Source: Candidatus Krumholzibacteriia bacterium
GTDB lineage: Bacteria > Krumholzibacteriota > Krumholzibacteriia > LZORAL124-64-63
DNA: 50,440 nt
Assembly: GCA_016744705.1 (NCBI GenBank)
Contig: JADGDU010000010.1
Span: 1-50,440, forward strand
Reading direction: 5' to 3'
Below are positions 36,071 through 44,598 of the stretch, piece after piece. Made by a program: the position numbers and the translations under genes. The notes below the pieces were generated by a model, which was given only the letters and a program-made list of their open reading frames with translations, was not told the origin of the DNA and made no database searches. How positions within the stretch are numbered: the stretch's first letter is position 1; every line of letters begins with the position of its first letter.

Positions 36071-38083
36071 ATGACATTTGTCCTGAAGTGTTGGCGTCCG
36101 GTCCTCATTTTTACTTTGATCTTAATCACAGCCGTGCCTGCCTTGGCGCAAGTCCCCAGGGCGGTGTTCACTGAAATGGGCTCGGCCACTTGGTGAAGTT
36201 ATTGCCCGCGCGCACGCGCAGGTCTGGCGGTCATGCTGGACTCTTATGATTCCATTGAATTCGACACCATTGAATACCTGGCCACTTCCGGTGGTTTAGG
36301 CAGCCCCGATAGCGATGCCCGTATTACATATTATGGTAATAACGGTATGCCCCATATTCTGTTTAACGGGGGAAGCATGCTGGTGGGTGCCGGCACCGAT
36401 GTGGTTGATGGCACTGTGTACAATCCCATCGTGCAAAGCATGCTGGATGATGCTACACCACTTAAACTCTCCATCAGTAGTTTCAGTTTTGATGCTCTGA
36501 GTGGGCATGTCACGGTTGATCTTGAACTGGAGGGTGATCTGGACAATATCAGTAGCACCAAGTTGCGGGTTGCCGTTCTTGAAGATGACCTCATCTCTGG
36601 TGGTACTCATTATCATAACGTTTTGCGGGATATGCTTCCTGATCAAACCATCACCATCAGTTCCAGCGGTGAAACCCAGCAAATCACCATCCCCTTCACA
36701 CCCGACAATAGCTGGGTTGTTGAAAAAATGCGCCTTTTGGCTTTTGTGCAGGATGATAGCAGCAAAGAAGTGCTGCAAAGCTGCAACACCCGGCCCACAC
36801 CCGATTATTCCAGCCGCTACTATGTGCTGGGAGATCGCATCATGATCGACTCTGGTGAGGTCGTTTTCGGTGAGAGCGCTTTGTTCAACACCGGAACAAT
36901 GACCGACACTTATGACGTCAGTCTTGAAACAGATTCCCTGCCCGCAGGCTGGGGAGCCTCCTTCTCCTATGAAGGCGCAGACCAAACAAATCTCACCCTG
37001 ACTATGGATCCCGATGAGCGTGCCTTGTTCAACGTCACCATCGACGCAGCCACCGCTGCCGAAGGTGAAGTTGTCTTGGTTTTCCACTCCCAAAGTGGGC
37101 AAGCTGCTGACCGTAGAATCACCTTCAAAGTCATTTCCCCAGAGGTCAATATCCTGTTGGTGGATGATGATGGTGGCCAGGATTACGAATCCCTGTATTT
37201 CATGCCTGCCCTGGACGATGTGGGCAAATCCTACGCCACCTGGGACCGTGCTTCCACTGGCCTTAGCAGCGCAGTTTTAGAAAACTTTGACGTTGTCGTA
37301 TGGCAATGCGGATGGGCCTTCCCTACCGTTGATGCAGCAGATCGTGCCGCTCTGTCGACCTATCTTGACGGAGGGGGCAACCTCTTCATCACTGGCCAGG
37401 ATATTGGCTGGGAAATGGATGACGAAGGCGGGGCTGCCGCCGCTTGGTACACTAACTATTTACATGCTGATTTTGTGGGCGACGATTCAGGCATGCTCAC
37501 TCTGGATGGTGTGGCAGGGGATGCCATCTCCGATGGATTGAGCCTCGCCATTTCCGGGGGCGACGGCGCCAACAACCAAGATTATCCCAGCGACATTGAT
37601 CCTGCTGACGCCAGTGGTTCGGTCATCCTGACTTACGATGCCAGCCGCAATGGAGCCATCAAGGTCGATACGGGTGTTTATAAGGTTGTTTACCTGGCCT
37701 TCGGTTACGAAGGCATCAACAACGCCGCCGACCGTTCAGCTCTCATGCAGGGTATCATCGGTTGGTTAAGCCCGGTGGCTGCTGCAGCCGGTGACAACAT
37801 TCCCACCAAAACGATGTTGGTTGGAAACGTGCCTAACCCATTCAACCCCATGACGGAAATTAAGTTCAATGTGGGAATCAATTCCCGGGTAAAACTGGGC
37901 GTTTATGATGTGAAGGGCCATCTGGTTCGCCACCTGGACCAGGGTATGCTGGTGGCTGGTGAGCACAGTGCTGTCTGGAATGGTTTGGATAATTCCGGCC
38001 GTACTCTTCCATCTGGTACTTACTTTTGCCGTGTGGAGGGAGCTGGGTCTTCCGAGTCAGTGAAAATGATGCTGGTAAGGTAA
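36071..38083 (+). CDS. candidate exported selenoprotein: thioredoxin-fold (UxxC) protein with FlgD-like C-terminus
   Basis: Read through one in-frame TGA at 36194-36196, this is a 670-residue exported protein. GGAG lies 6 bases before the ATG. A signal peptide ends at ALA-Q (about 26/27). The thioredoxin-like domain (about 30-115) reads GSATW, then TGA (residue 42), then SYCPRARAG with Cys45, and has cis-Pro94 in GMPHILFNG. Relatives have CxxC here (Omp28-like family), so residue 42 is probably selenocysteine. An Ig-like region follows (about 255-345), then a glutamine-amidotransferase-like domain (about 358-570; NILLVDDDGG, GGNLFITGQD) with no obvious catalytic triad. The last 90 residues are a FlgD-type Ig or sorting domain. 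A SECIS-like hairpin follows the TGA. The alternative is a nonsense-mutated gene. Confidence 0.78.
36194..36232 (+). promoter_or_regulatory. candidate SECIS element directly downstream of the in-frame TGA
   Basis: The core at 36215-36229 folds as cgc, bulged g, c, loop aggtct (36220-36225), g, gcg. Loop and closing C-G pair equal those of the E. coli fdhF SECIS, and a bulge on the 5' side is also shared. The loop begins 23 bases after the TGA, inside the range described for bacterial SECIS elements. GC content jumps locally (23 of 28 bases at 36203-36230). The lower stem is short and a competing small gcg/cgc hairpin exists. Confidence 0.65.
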
Positions 38084-38094
38084 AAGGTTTTCAT

Positions 38095-38130
38095 AAAAAA
38101 GGCCGGCAGTCATGGGACTGCCGGCCATTT
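38095..38130. terminator. bidirectional Rho-independent terminator
   Basis: ggccggcagt (38101-38110) pairs perfectly with actgccggcc (38117-38126) around a six-base loop. A-residues lie on the left and T-residues on the right. It serves both the selenoprotein candidate and the convergent acyl-CoA dehydrogenase gene. Confidence 0.9.
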
Positions 38131-38147
38131 CATTATTTAAGAACCCA

Positions 38148-39314
38148 TTACCGGTAGGCAGCTACTCCGGTTATTTCGGCCCCCACAATCAAAGTATGAA
38201 TGTCGTGAGTGCCCTCATAGGTGATCACAGATTCAAGGTTGGCCATGTGCCGACCAGGGGAGAACTCGTCAGTGATACCGGCTGCCCCCAGGATATCCCG
38301 GGCAGTCCGGGCACAATCCAGGGCCATGGCCACATTGTTGCGCTTGGACAAGGAGACCAGAGGCACGTCATTGACGCCGTCATCCTTGAGGCGGGCCAGT
38401 TGCAGAACAAGAGCCTGGGCCTTAGTGATCTCCGTCAGCATCGTCACCAGTTTCTGTTGCACCAGTTGAAAGCCACTCAGAGGTTTGCCAAACTGTTCCC
38501 GTTGGCCAGCGTACCGCAGGGCAGTGTCGTAGCAATCTTTGGCGGCTCCCACAGCACCCCAGGCAATGCCGTACCGGGCTTCATTGAGGCAGGCGAGAGG
38601 GGCGCGAAGTCCCTTGGCTAATGGCAGGCGACTACTCTCAGGTAGGCGCACATTGTCGAAAACCAACTCGCCGGTATCGCTGGCCCGCAAGCTGAATTTT
38701 CCGTGGATGGGATTGGTGGAGAAGCCAGGGGTGCCTCTTTCAACCAGAAAGCCAACCACACCTTCGCTGCAACGAGCCCAGACCACAGCCACATCAGCAG
38801 TGTTGGCATTGGTTATCCACAATTTGGTACCGTTGAGAATCCAGTCTTCACCATCCCGCTTGGCATGGGTTTTCATGCCTCCGGGGTCTGAACCATGGTC
38901 GGGTTCTGTAAGACCAAAGCAGCCAATTTTATGGCCGGCGGCCAGAGCGGGAAGCCATTGCTGCTTTTGCTGCTCAGTGCCATAAGTGGCGATGGGCCAC
39001 ATGACCAAACTGCCCTGGACTGAGGCAAAGCTGCGCAAACCACTGTCACCGCGTTCGAGCTCTTCACAGATGAGGCCATACATGGTGTAACTCAGACCGG
39101 GACAATCAGGGCCATTGATAGCCGAACCCAGCAAACCCATGGATCCCATTTCGGTAGCCAATTCCAGGGGGAAAGTGCCATCCCGAAAATGCTTTTTAAC
39201 ATCTGGTAAAAACCGTTGATCAACAAAGCGGCGCACGGTTTCCCGTACGCCACGTTCATCTTCACTCAGGTTACGATCCAATTGGTAGAAGTCGACACCT
39301 TTGTAATGGCTCAT
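38148..39314 (-). CDS. gcdH: glutaryl-CoA dehydrogenase
   Basis: Flavoenzyme of the acyl-CoA dehydrogenase family, 388 residues, that oxidises and decarboxylates glutaryl-CoA to crotonyl-CoA in lysine, tryptophan and aromatic degradation. The assignment rests on close resemblance to the GCDH subgroup. SGLRSFASVQGSLVM carries the substrate arginine, followed by GCFGLTEPDHGSDPGGM, GKFSLRASDTGELVFDNV and NEARYGIAWGAVGA. The catalytic glutamate is Glu367 in YEGTHDIHTLIVG. It starts one base after the stop of the NifU-like gene, so the two are probably cotranscribed. A strong terminator follows. Confidence 0.92.
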   Translation of the reverse strand: MSHYKGVDFYQLDRNLSEDERGVRETVRRFVDQRFLPDVKKHFRDGTFPLELATEMGSMGLLGSAINGPDCPGLSYTMYGLICEELERGDSGLRSFASVQGSLVMWPIATYGTEQQKQQWLPALAAGHKIGCFGLTEPDHGSDPGGMKTHAKRDGEDWILNGTKLWITNANTADVAVVWARCSEGVVGFLVERGTPGFSTNPIHGKFSLRASDTGELVFDNVRLPESSRLPLAKGLRAPLACLNEARYGIAWGAVGAAKDCYDTALRYAGQREQFGKPLSGFQLVQQKLVTMLTEITKAQALVLQLARLKDDGVNDVPLVSLSKRNNVAMALDCARTARDILGAAGITDEFSPGRHMANLESVITYEGTHDIHTLIVGAEITGVAAYR

Positions 39315-39315
39315 G

Positions 39316-39540
39316 TCAGATCTGATCCACAGACTGGACTTCAGGGATGGCGGCCTTCATGCGGGCTTCGATGCCCTGCTTGAGGGTCATCAGGCTCATG
39401 GGGCAGTTGCCGCAGGCGCCTTTCATGCGCACCAGAACCACGCCAGTGTCTGCGTTAAAATCGATGAACTCCACATCGCCGCCATCTGCTTGCAGGGTGG
39501 GGCGAATTTCGTCTAAAACTTTTTCAATTCTATCAATCAT
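39316..39540 (-). CDS. NifU-like C-terminal domain protein (Nfu-type Fe-S scaffold)
   Basis: A 74-residue protein consisting only of the NifU C-terminal domain. IRPTLQADGGDVEFIDF is the family start, and CGNCP supplies Cys43 and Cys46 that bind a 4Fe-4S cluster between two subunits. It likely carries or delivers clusters in the cytoplasm. The start at 39540 matches the usual domain start; an upstream in-frame extension to 39621 looks non-coding. It directly precedes glutaryl-CoA dehydrogenase, which is a flavoprotein without clusters, so the pairing has no obvious functional reason. Confidence 0.92.
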   Translation of the reverse strand: MIDRIEKVLDEIRPTLQADGGDVEFIDFNADTGVVLVRMKGACGNCPMSLMTLKQGIEARMKAAIPEVQSVDQI

Positions 39541-39740
39541 GACAGGGCCTTTCGGTTGGGCACGGGGAGTCAAAGTCATTATCCTTTTGCCACAAGCTAA
39601 AGGACACTGACTCGTTGTCAACCCTTGGTTGGGGTTGTATCACGGCAGTCATTGCTCTATGATGGTTCCAGCAATGACATCCAACTGGTCCAGGACCCGT
39701 TCCTTGACCCCAACAATCTCCAGAAAGCAGTCTCCAGCCC

Positions 39741-40565
39741 ATGAGCCCCAAAAGATCAGAAGAACTTGAATTGGTGCGAACGTTTGCTCTTGATGCGGGC
39801 AAAACCTTGCTTGAGAGCATGGGCCAAGTGGGGAAAGTGAGCCGGAAAAAGGCCACAGAACTGGTCACTGATCTGGACGGCAGAGTGGAAGAGAAATTGC
39901 TTGAAAGTCTGAGACGCCATTTCCCGGATGATCAGGTGGTGGCTGAAGAATCTGGAGTGCATGATGGGCACAGCGGTCGCACCTGGTATATCGATCCATT
40001 GGATGGCACCACAAATTATGCTCACGGCCTGCCTACCTTTGCCGTTTCCATAGCCTGTGCTTCGGCCGATCAATTGGAGCTGGGTTGCGTTTATGCACCT
40101 TATTTGGACGAAATGTATTTGGCTCATCAGGGTGGTGGAGCGGTGTTGCAGCGCCCAGCCCATCACACCACTCAAGCTTTGCAGGTGAATCCGGTTTCCC
40201 ATATTGGAGAGGCCCTGTTGGCTACTGGTTTCCCCTATGTTCGGGATGATAATGTTGATTTGATGACCGGACTGGTGGCCGATTTTCTCAAAGCGCAATG
40301 TCATGGCGTGCGCAGGGCCGGCAGTGCGGCCGTGGACCTGGCCCATGTGGCGGCGGGAAAATTGGACGGTTACTGGGAATTGAATTTGCGCCCCTGGGAT
40401 TCTGCCGCCGGTACCTTGATCGTGCGGGAGGCCGGTGGGGTGGTCAGCGGTTTTGATGGCACCAGCCAGGCCATGCACTATGAATCGGTTCTGGCGGCTT
40501 CTGAAAAATTACACAGGGCCATGTTACCAGTGATTTTGGCTGGCCTCAAGAAGGAACGCTCATGA
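39741..40565 (+). CDS. suhB: inositol-monophosphatase family phosphatase
   Basis: Cytoplasmic magnesium-dependent phosphatase of 274 residues. The metal ligands are present: Glu69/Glu70 in AEESG, Asp85 and Asp88 in DPLDGTTNY, and the C-terminal WDSAAGTLIVREAGG motif. Substrates in the family include myo-inositol phosphate, fructose bisphosphate, histidinol phosphate and PAP, and I cannot choose among them; the suhB symbol is by family only. It heads a tight group and overlaps cutA by four bases (ATGA). Confidence 0.87.
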   Translation: MSPKRSEELELVRTFALDAGKTLLESMGQVGKVSRKKATELVTDLDGRVEEKLLESLRRHFPDDQVVAEESGVHDGHSGRTWYIDPLDGTTNYAHGLPTFAVSIACASADQLELGCVYAPYLDEMYLAHQGGGAVLQRPAHHTTQALQVNPVSHIGEALLATGFPYVRDDNVDLMTGLVADFLKAQCHGVRRAGSAAVDLAHVAAGKLDGYWELNLRPWDSAAGTLIVREAGGVVSGFDGTSQAMHYESVLAASEKLHRAMLPVILAGLKKERS

Positions 40566-40885
40566 GTTACGCAGCACTGATGATCGCCACGACCACCTTT
40601 GACGACAGGGATAAAGCCCTGGAGGTCTCCCGCCTTCTGGTGGATGCGGGGCTTGCTGTATGTAGCCAGGTGGGTGAAAAAATGGACTCCTTTTATCGAT
40701 GGGAAGGGGCCGTGAAACAAAGCTGTGAAGTGCGGGTGACCTTCAAGGTCCTGGGTGATCGTTTTGACCTCTTCTGCGGCGAACTAAAACTGAACCATCC
40801 GTATGATGTGCCGCAATTGGTCTCCTGGCCTGCTGCTCACGTGGATAAAGCCTACCTGGATTGGGCCAAAGGGAAAAATCAATGA
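40562..40885 (+). CDS. cutA: CutA1 divalent-ion tolerance family protein
   Basis: A 107-residue protein of the trimeric CutA1 family, linked to copper and other divalent-ion tolerance, although its biochemical role is poorly defined. Family features are the start IATTTFDDRDKALEVSRLLVDAGLA, the SFYRWEGAV motif and HPYDVPQLVSWPA. It overlaps the phosphatase gene upstream and the antiporter gene downstream by four bases each, so the three are translationally coupled. Confidence 0.93.
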   Translation: MSYAALMIATTTFDDRDKALEVSRLLVDAGLAVCSQVGEKMDSFYRWEGAVKQSCEVRVTFKVLGDRFDLFCGELKLNHPYDVPQLVSWPAAHVDKAYLDWAKGKNQ

Positions 40886-42489
40886 GCGGTGGTTGGGAGT
40901 CTATCATACCGCCTCTTTTGGCCATCGGCTTGGCTTTGCTCACCCGCCAGGTGATCGTGGCTCTGCTGCTGGGGGTGTTGGTGGGAGCTACCCTCATTGA
41001 GGGCAATCTTTTTTATGCATTCCTGCGCATGGGGGATCAATACCTGTTGGGTGCTCTGGCCAATAAGGACCACGCTTCCATCATTCTCTTTTCCACCATA
41101 CTGGGCGGGATGGTTGGTGTGCTCTCACGCAGCGGCGCCACTGAAGGCATTGTTCATTGGCTGAGCGCCCATGTCAAAAGCAGGCGCGGAGGCATGATCA
41201 GCACTGCCGTCATGGGGACCCTGATCTTTTTTGATGATTATGCGAACACCTTACTGGTGGGATCCACCATGCGTCCCCTGACGGATCGCTTAAAAATTTC
41301 CCGGGAAAAACTGGCTTGGCTGGTGGACAGTACAGCTGCCCCGGTGGCCACGGTGGCTGTCATTTCCACCTGGGTGGGGTTTGAGGTGGGGCTCATTCAG
41401 GATGCTATGGCCAAATTGAACCAGGGGGGGCAGGCCTATACCTTTTTCTTGCGCTCCCTGCCCTATAGTTATTACCCCTTGCTGACCATGTTTTTTGTGT
41501 ACCTGCTCAGTCTCACCGGGCGCGATTTTGGTCCCATGCTGGCGGCAGAAAAGAGAGCCATGGAAAAAGGACAGGTCCTGCGGCCTGGTTCCCAGCCAGC
41601 CAGTGACGCTCCGGTGGCCACCCGTTCCACTGCCGCCGCTGGGGGCCAGAAACCGGCATCGCCTCTTTTGGCTGGTTTGCCTATTCTTTCAGTGATCATG
41701 GCTACGGCCATGGGGTTGTATTTTGGTGGGCGCAATACAGCTCTAAATCAGGGCATCCTGGAGCCTTCTCTGCGCGATATACTGAACAATGCGGATAGTT
41801 TTTCGGTCCTGATCTGGGCCGCATTGACGGGGGCGATGATGGCTGTCATGCTCTCGGTCTTCAGTGGACGGTTGAAGTTGCGGGAGGCCTTGGAGGGCTA
41901 CCTTGATGGCGCCCGGGCTATGATGATTGCCGTGACGATTTTAGTGCTGGCCTGGAGCCTGAGTGCTGTTTGTGAACAGTTGGATACCGCAGGCTTTCTG
42001 GTTTCTGTGAGCCACCAGGTCCTTTCAGCGCGTCTGCTTCCCCTGGTGGTTTTTGTTCTGGCTGCGGCCATCAGTTTTGCCACCGGCACCAGCTGGGGCA
42101 CCATGGCTATCCTGATGCCCTTGGTCTACCCATTGGGAGTGGAGTTGCCGGCGGCGGCGGGATTCTCTCTGGCAGTGGCCACCCATATTCATCTGGCTTC
42201 CATCAGCGCGGTGTTGGCCGGTGCGGTCTTTGGGGACCACTGTTCGCCCATTTCCGATACCACTATCATGTCGTCCCTGGCTTGTGGGGCCGACCATGTT
42301 GACCACGTGAGAACGCAATTGCCTTATGCCTTGTCCGTGGGGCTGGTTACGGTTCTTTGCGGATACCTGCCGGTGGGGTATGGTGTCTCGCCCTGGATTT
42401 CTCTGGGAACGGGAATGTTGGTGATCTGCCTGATAGTTTGGCGCCTTGGCCGCAAACCGGAACTGGCTTCGGGGGCCAATGGGCCGTAA
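40882..42489 (+). CDS. nhaC: NhaC-family Na+/H+ antiporter
   Basis: Inner-membrane ion antiporter of 535 residues with about a dozen hydrophobic segments. NhaC-type features include GVLSRSGATEGIVHWLS, GTLIFFDDYANTLLVGSTMRPLTDR (the paired aspartates in a membrane segment), GTSWGTMAILMPLVYP and FGDHCSPISDTTIMSS. A hydrophilic linker lies in the middle (about 220-265). The ATG at 40882 overlaps the cutA stop (ATGA); an in-frame TTG at 40861 is less likely. Ion specificity is inferred from the family only. Confidence 0.9.
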   Translation: MSGGWESIIPPLLAIGLALLTRQVIVALLLGVLVGATLIEGNLFYAFLRMGDQYLLGALANKDHASIILFSTILGGMVGVLSRSGATEGIVHWLSAHVKSRRGGMISTAVMGTLIFFDDYANTLLVGSTMRPLTDRLKISREKLAWLVDSTAAPVATVAVISTWVGFEVGLIQDAMAKLNQGGQAYTFFLRSLPYSYYPLLTMFFVYLLSLTGRDFGPMLAAEKRAMEKGQVLRPGSQPASDAPVATRSTAAAGGQKPASPLLAGLPILSVIMATAMGLYFGGRNTALNQGILEPSLRDILNNADSFSVLIWAALTGAMMAVMLSVFSGRLKLREALEGYLDGARAMMIAVTILVLAWSLSAVCEQLDTAGFLVSVSHQVLSARLLPLVVFVLAAAISFATGTSWGTMAILMPLVYPLGVELPAAAGFSLAVATHIHLASISAVLAGAVFGDHCSPISDTTIMSSLACGADHVDHVRTQLPYALSVGLVTVLCGYLPVGYGVSPWISLGTGMLVICLIVWRLGRKPELASGANGP

Positions 42490-42536
42490 TATTATCCGAG
42501 GACGAACCAATGAAACAGAACCTCGATGGAGTGAAT

Positions 42537-43271
42537 ATGTCCAGATTCTTAGCACTGATTCCTTTACTCTTGCTTCTGGCCTCTTGCAGCAGCGAAAAAA
42601 TCATCTTCATCTACCCCGATGAACAGATGGACATGTCTTTACGCAATATGCAAACCCCGGCTGTATACATCGAAGACATCACCGACATGCGCTCTCTGGA
42701 ACAACGCGCTGGTGATGGACATTTTTTCAAAATCAAATTTCCCAAGGATGAGTCCTGGTACAGGCCTGTTTCAGAAGTCTACGCCGAGGCGCTTGTTCAG
42801 GACGTACGCCAGACACAGTTGGTGGAAATTGTTTCTTTGCGCAGCGAAGCCGATTACATCCTGTCTGCTGATATCTTGTCCATGGGGTGTGAATTCAAAC
42901 GGTCGGTGGCTTCCTTTCTGATTCCCACTGCTCTGGGTATGGGGGCTGGGGTTGCCATCGGGGAAGACAGTTCATCCAAAGTGAGCACAGGAATTGCATT
43001 GAGTGCTTTGGCTATCCTGGCCATTCCCATGCCAGCGCATAGTGAGGCGGAAGCAGAAGTGAGGCTGACCCTGAAAAACGTCCAGGGCGATATTCTGTGG
43101 CAGAAGTCCTGTCTCGGGACTTACGAAGATAAGGTTTATGCCTCGGCTACGGCTCGGCAAGACCAGGAGTATGTGGATGAGTTCCTAACTGTGGCGGTCA
43201 AACGCTGCAATGCTTGTCTGGTGGGACAAATGCGCCAGGCCCTGATGAATTTGGCAGAAGAATCCAAGTAA
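42537..43271 (+). CDS. hypothetical lipoprotein
   Basis: A 244-residue protein with a lipoprotein signal peptide: MSRFLALIPLLLLLASC, lipobox LASC with Cys17. The rest matches no family I can name. It has a region near 120-165 rich in Gly, Ala and Leu (LGMGAGVAIG and SALAILAIPM) that could insert in a membrane. GGAG lies 6 bases before this start. A second in-frame ATG at 42510, with AGGA before it, would add nine residues. It is probably the fourth gene of the phosphatase-cutA-nhaC group. Confidence 0.7.
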   Translation: MSRFLALIPLLLLLASCSSEKIIFIYPDEQMDMSLRNMQTPAVYIEDITDMRSLEQRAGDGHFFKIKFPKDESWYRPVSEVYAEALVQDVRQTQLVEIVSLRSEADYILSADILSMGCEFKRSVASFLIPTALGMGAGVAIGEDSSSKVSTGIALSALAILAIPMPAHSEAEAEVRLTLKNVQGDILWQKSCLGTYEDKVYASATARQDQEYVDEFLTVAVKRCNACLVGQMRQALMNLAEESK

Positions 43272-43280
43272 GGATCATTT

Positions 43281-43742
43281 ATGCGTTTCTCAATATATTC
43301 TATCCGTTGGATCTCCCTGCTGTCGTTTGTGGGAATCGCTTTTTCTGGTATGGCGGCGCTAGCCAGTGATGACTCGGCCGTTATCAATATCGAACGTCTG
43401 AATGCCAGCATTGAGGAGGCTGTCTCCGAGGGTGCCTTGTGGCCGGCAGATCCCCTCTTGGTCACTGAAAAATTATTGGGGGAGGGAACCCGAAGTTTTG
43501 TTCCCATGGGGGTGGACGCTTTAGTCTGCAGTGAGGACGAATCATTGGTCACCGTGGTGATCATGAGGGGCACTTTTACTAAAGCTGTAGGACCAGGTGA
43601 TTGGTGTGAAATTCATTTGCGGTGGGAGCCGGACGGAACTCTGCGTTTGTGTTACGTCCTGCCCATGAATAAAACCGGAGCCCGTACGCGCGATCCCAAG
43701 GCTCCCCTCACCGTCAGGCCGGTGGTGCATTCGGTTCAGTAA
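43281..43742 (+). CDS. hypothetical secreted protein
   Basis: A 153-residue protein with a likely signal peptide (about 1-28; hydrophobic core then ALAS), so probably periplasmic. Only two cysteines remain in the mature part. I recognise no domain. It starts nine bases after the lipoprotein gene and ends three bases before the stop of the convergent yciH gene, with no terminator between them. Confidence 0.62.
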   Translation: MRFSIYSIRWISLLSFVGIAFSGMAALASDDSAVINIERLNASIEEAVSEGALWPADPLLVTEKLLGEGTRSFVPMGVDALVCSEDESLVTVVIMRGTFTKAVGPGDWCEIHLRWEPDGTLRLCYVLPMNKTGARTRDPKAPLTVRPVVHSVQ

Positions 43743-43745
43743 GTA

Positions 43746-44081
43746 TCAACCACCCGATTTTTTAACGACCCAACCCCGTGTGCTCAATTCTTTCACGAGG
43801 ACGTCCCGGTGGTCTCCCTGAATTTCAATGACTCCATCTTTGACCGTTCCGCCAGATCCACATTTTTGTTTTAAGGTTTTGGCCAGGTCTTTCAGCTCTT
43901 CCGCAGTTAAGGGTACACCCGTGATCAGGGTGACTCCTTTGCCTTTACGGCCTTTGGTTTGGCGAGCCACACGCACGATGCCATCACCCTTGGGGGATAC
44001 TTGCTGGGGGTTGTGATCTGTAGGCTGGCTGCCGTCATCACTGGACCAAACCAGTTTACCTGAGTTTTTCTTCCGGGCCAA
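43746..44081 (-). CDS. yciH: SUI1/YciH family translation factor
   Basis: A 111-residue homologue of eukaryotic initiation factor eIF1, believed to help start-site selection on the 30S ribosome. The core reads [20 protein letters not shown], then [12 protein letters not shown] and a segment ending [17 protein letters not shown], very close to E. coli YciH. The start is TTG at 44081: AGAAGG lies just upstream and the codon follows the previous stop by two bases. No ATG is available at a sensible position. It is the last gene of a padR-HAAS-yciH group. Confidence 0.92.
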   Translation of the reverse strand: MARKKNSGKLVWSSDDGSQPTDHNPQQVSPKGDGIVRVARQTKGRKGKGVTLITGVPLTAEELKDLAKTLKQKCGSGGTVKDGVIEIQGDHRDVLVKELSTRGWVVKKSGG

Positions 44082-44083
44082 AA

Positions 44084-44596
44084 TTAACCTTCTTTCGATT
44101 TCTTTAAAAGATCCAGGGTTTGGACTTTGCGTTTGAAATAATGGAATACAACCCATTGCCCGCAAGGCATCCAACCGGCGGCTTCCATTTCCCTTAATAT
44201 TTTGGAGCCGTTGACTCCTGTGCGCCGCATGTATTCCCAATGATATGTCTGCTCTGAGATTAGGGGGCGGCGGCAATATAATGCGTAGGGTCCCACACCA
44301 GTCAATTCCCATCCTTCCTGACCGACCTTGAAAAGAATGTCCACTTCGTCGAAAGCGGTGGCTCTGAAAGTGCGTTGAAGGTATTCATCGTCAGCCAAAG
44401 TGGAGGTCTTCTTTTCTGCGAACACAGCCATTCTTTCGGCATATTGCCTGGCGGTTCCGAATGCCTCTTCCGGATTTTCGCCACTTTCCTCCAAGTGGGC
44501 CTCCACCTCTGAAATGATTTCTCCACAGCGTGTTTCTTCCACACCGCGAAAATGCAGTTGAGAGAAAAGGTCACTAAGGTAATTTTCCCTATTCAT
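44084..44596 (-). CDS. HAAS-domain protein, PadR partner
   Basis: A 170-residue protein. The first 60 residues look like a HAAS helical domain ([10 protein letters not shown] through [20 protein letters not shown]), which usually accompanies PadR regulators. The rest appears to hold two similar units, each with a helix, a GW turn and a beta strand ([20 protein letters not shown] and [20 protein letters not shown]). No membrane segment is present, unlike many HAAS proteins. It starts two bases after padR and two bases before yciH, so it is probably a regulatory partner or sensor for PadR; this is inference. Confidence 0.72.
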   Translation of the reverse strand: MNRENYLSDLFSQLHFRGVEETRCGEIISEVEAHLEESGENPEEAFGTARQYAERMAVFAEKKTSTLADDEYLQRTFRATAFDEVDILFKVGQEGWELTGVGPYALYCRRPLISEQTYHWEYMRRTGVNGSKILREMEAAGWMPCGQWVVFHYFKRKVQTLDLLKKSKEG

Positions 44597-44598
44597 TA

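Noticed and set aside
36002..36196. A separate 64-residue secreted peptide gene
   Set aside because: It has no domain of its own, stops inside a conserved thioredoxin motif, and the same frame continues for more than 600 codons after the TGA. It is better read as the N-terminus of the selenoprotein candidate.
36233..38083. An independent gene starting at ATG 36233
   Set aside because: There is no good ribosome-binding site, it would lose the signal peptide although its tail is of exported type, and it would begin in the middle of the thioredoxin fold.
36071..38083. Pseudogene caused by a nonsense mutation
   Set aside because: Not fully excluded. The stop lies exactly at a redox cysteine, the rest of the long frame is intact, and a SECIS-like hairpin follows, so selenocysteine is the better reading.
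42357..42536. Upstream extension of the lipoprotein frame into nhaC
   Set aside because: It overlaps nhaC in another frame and would bury the lipoprotein signal peptide inside the protein.
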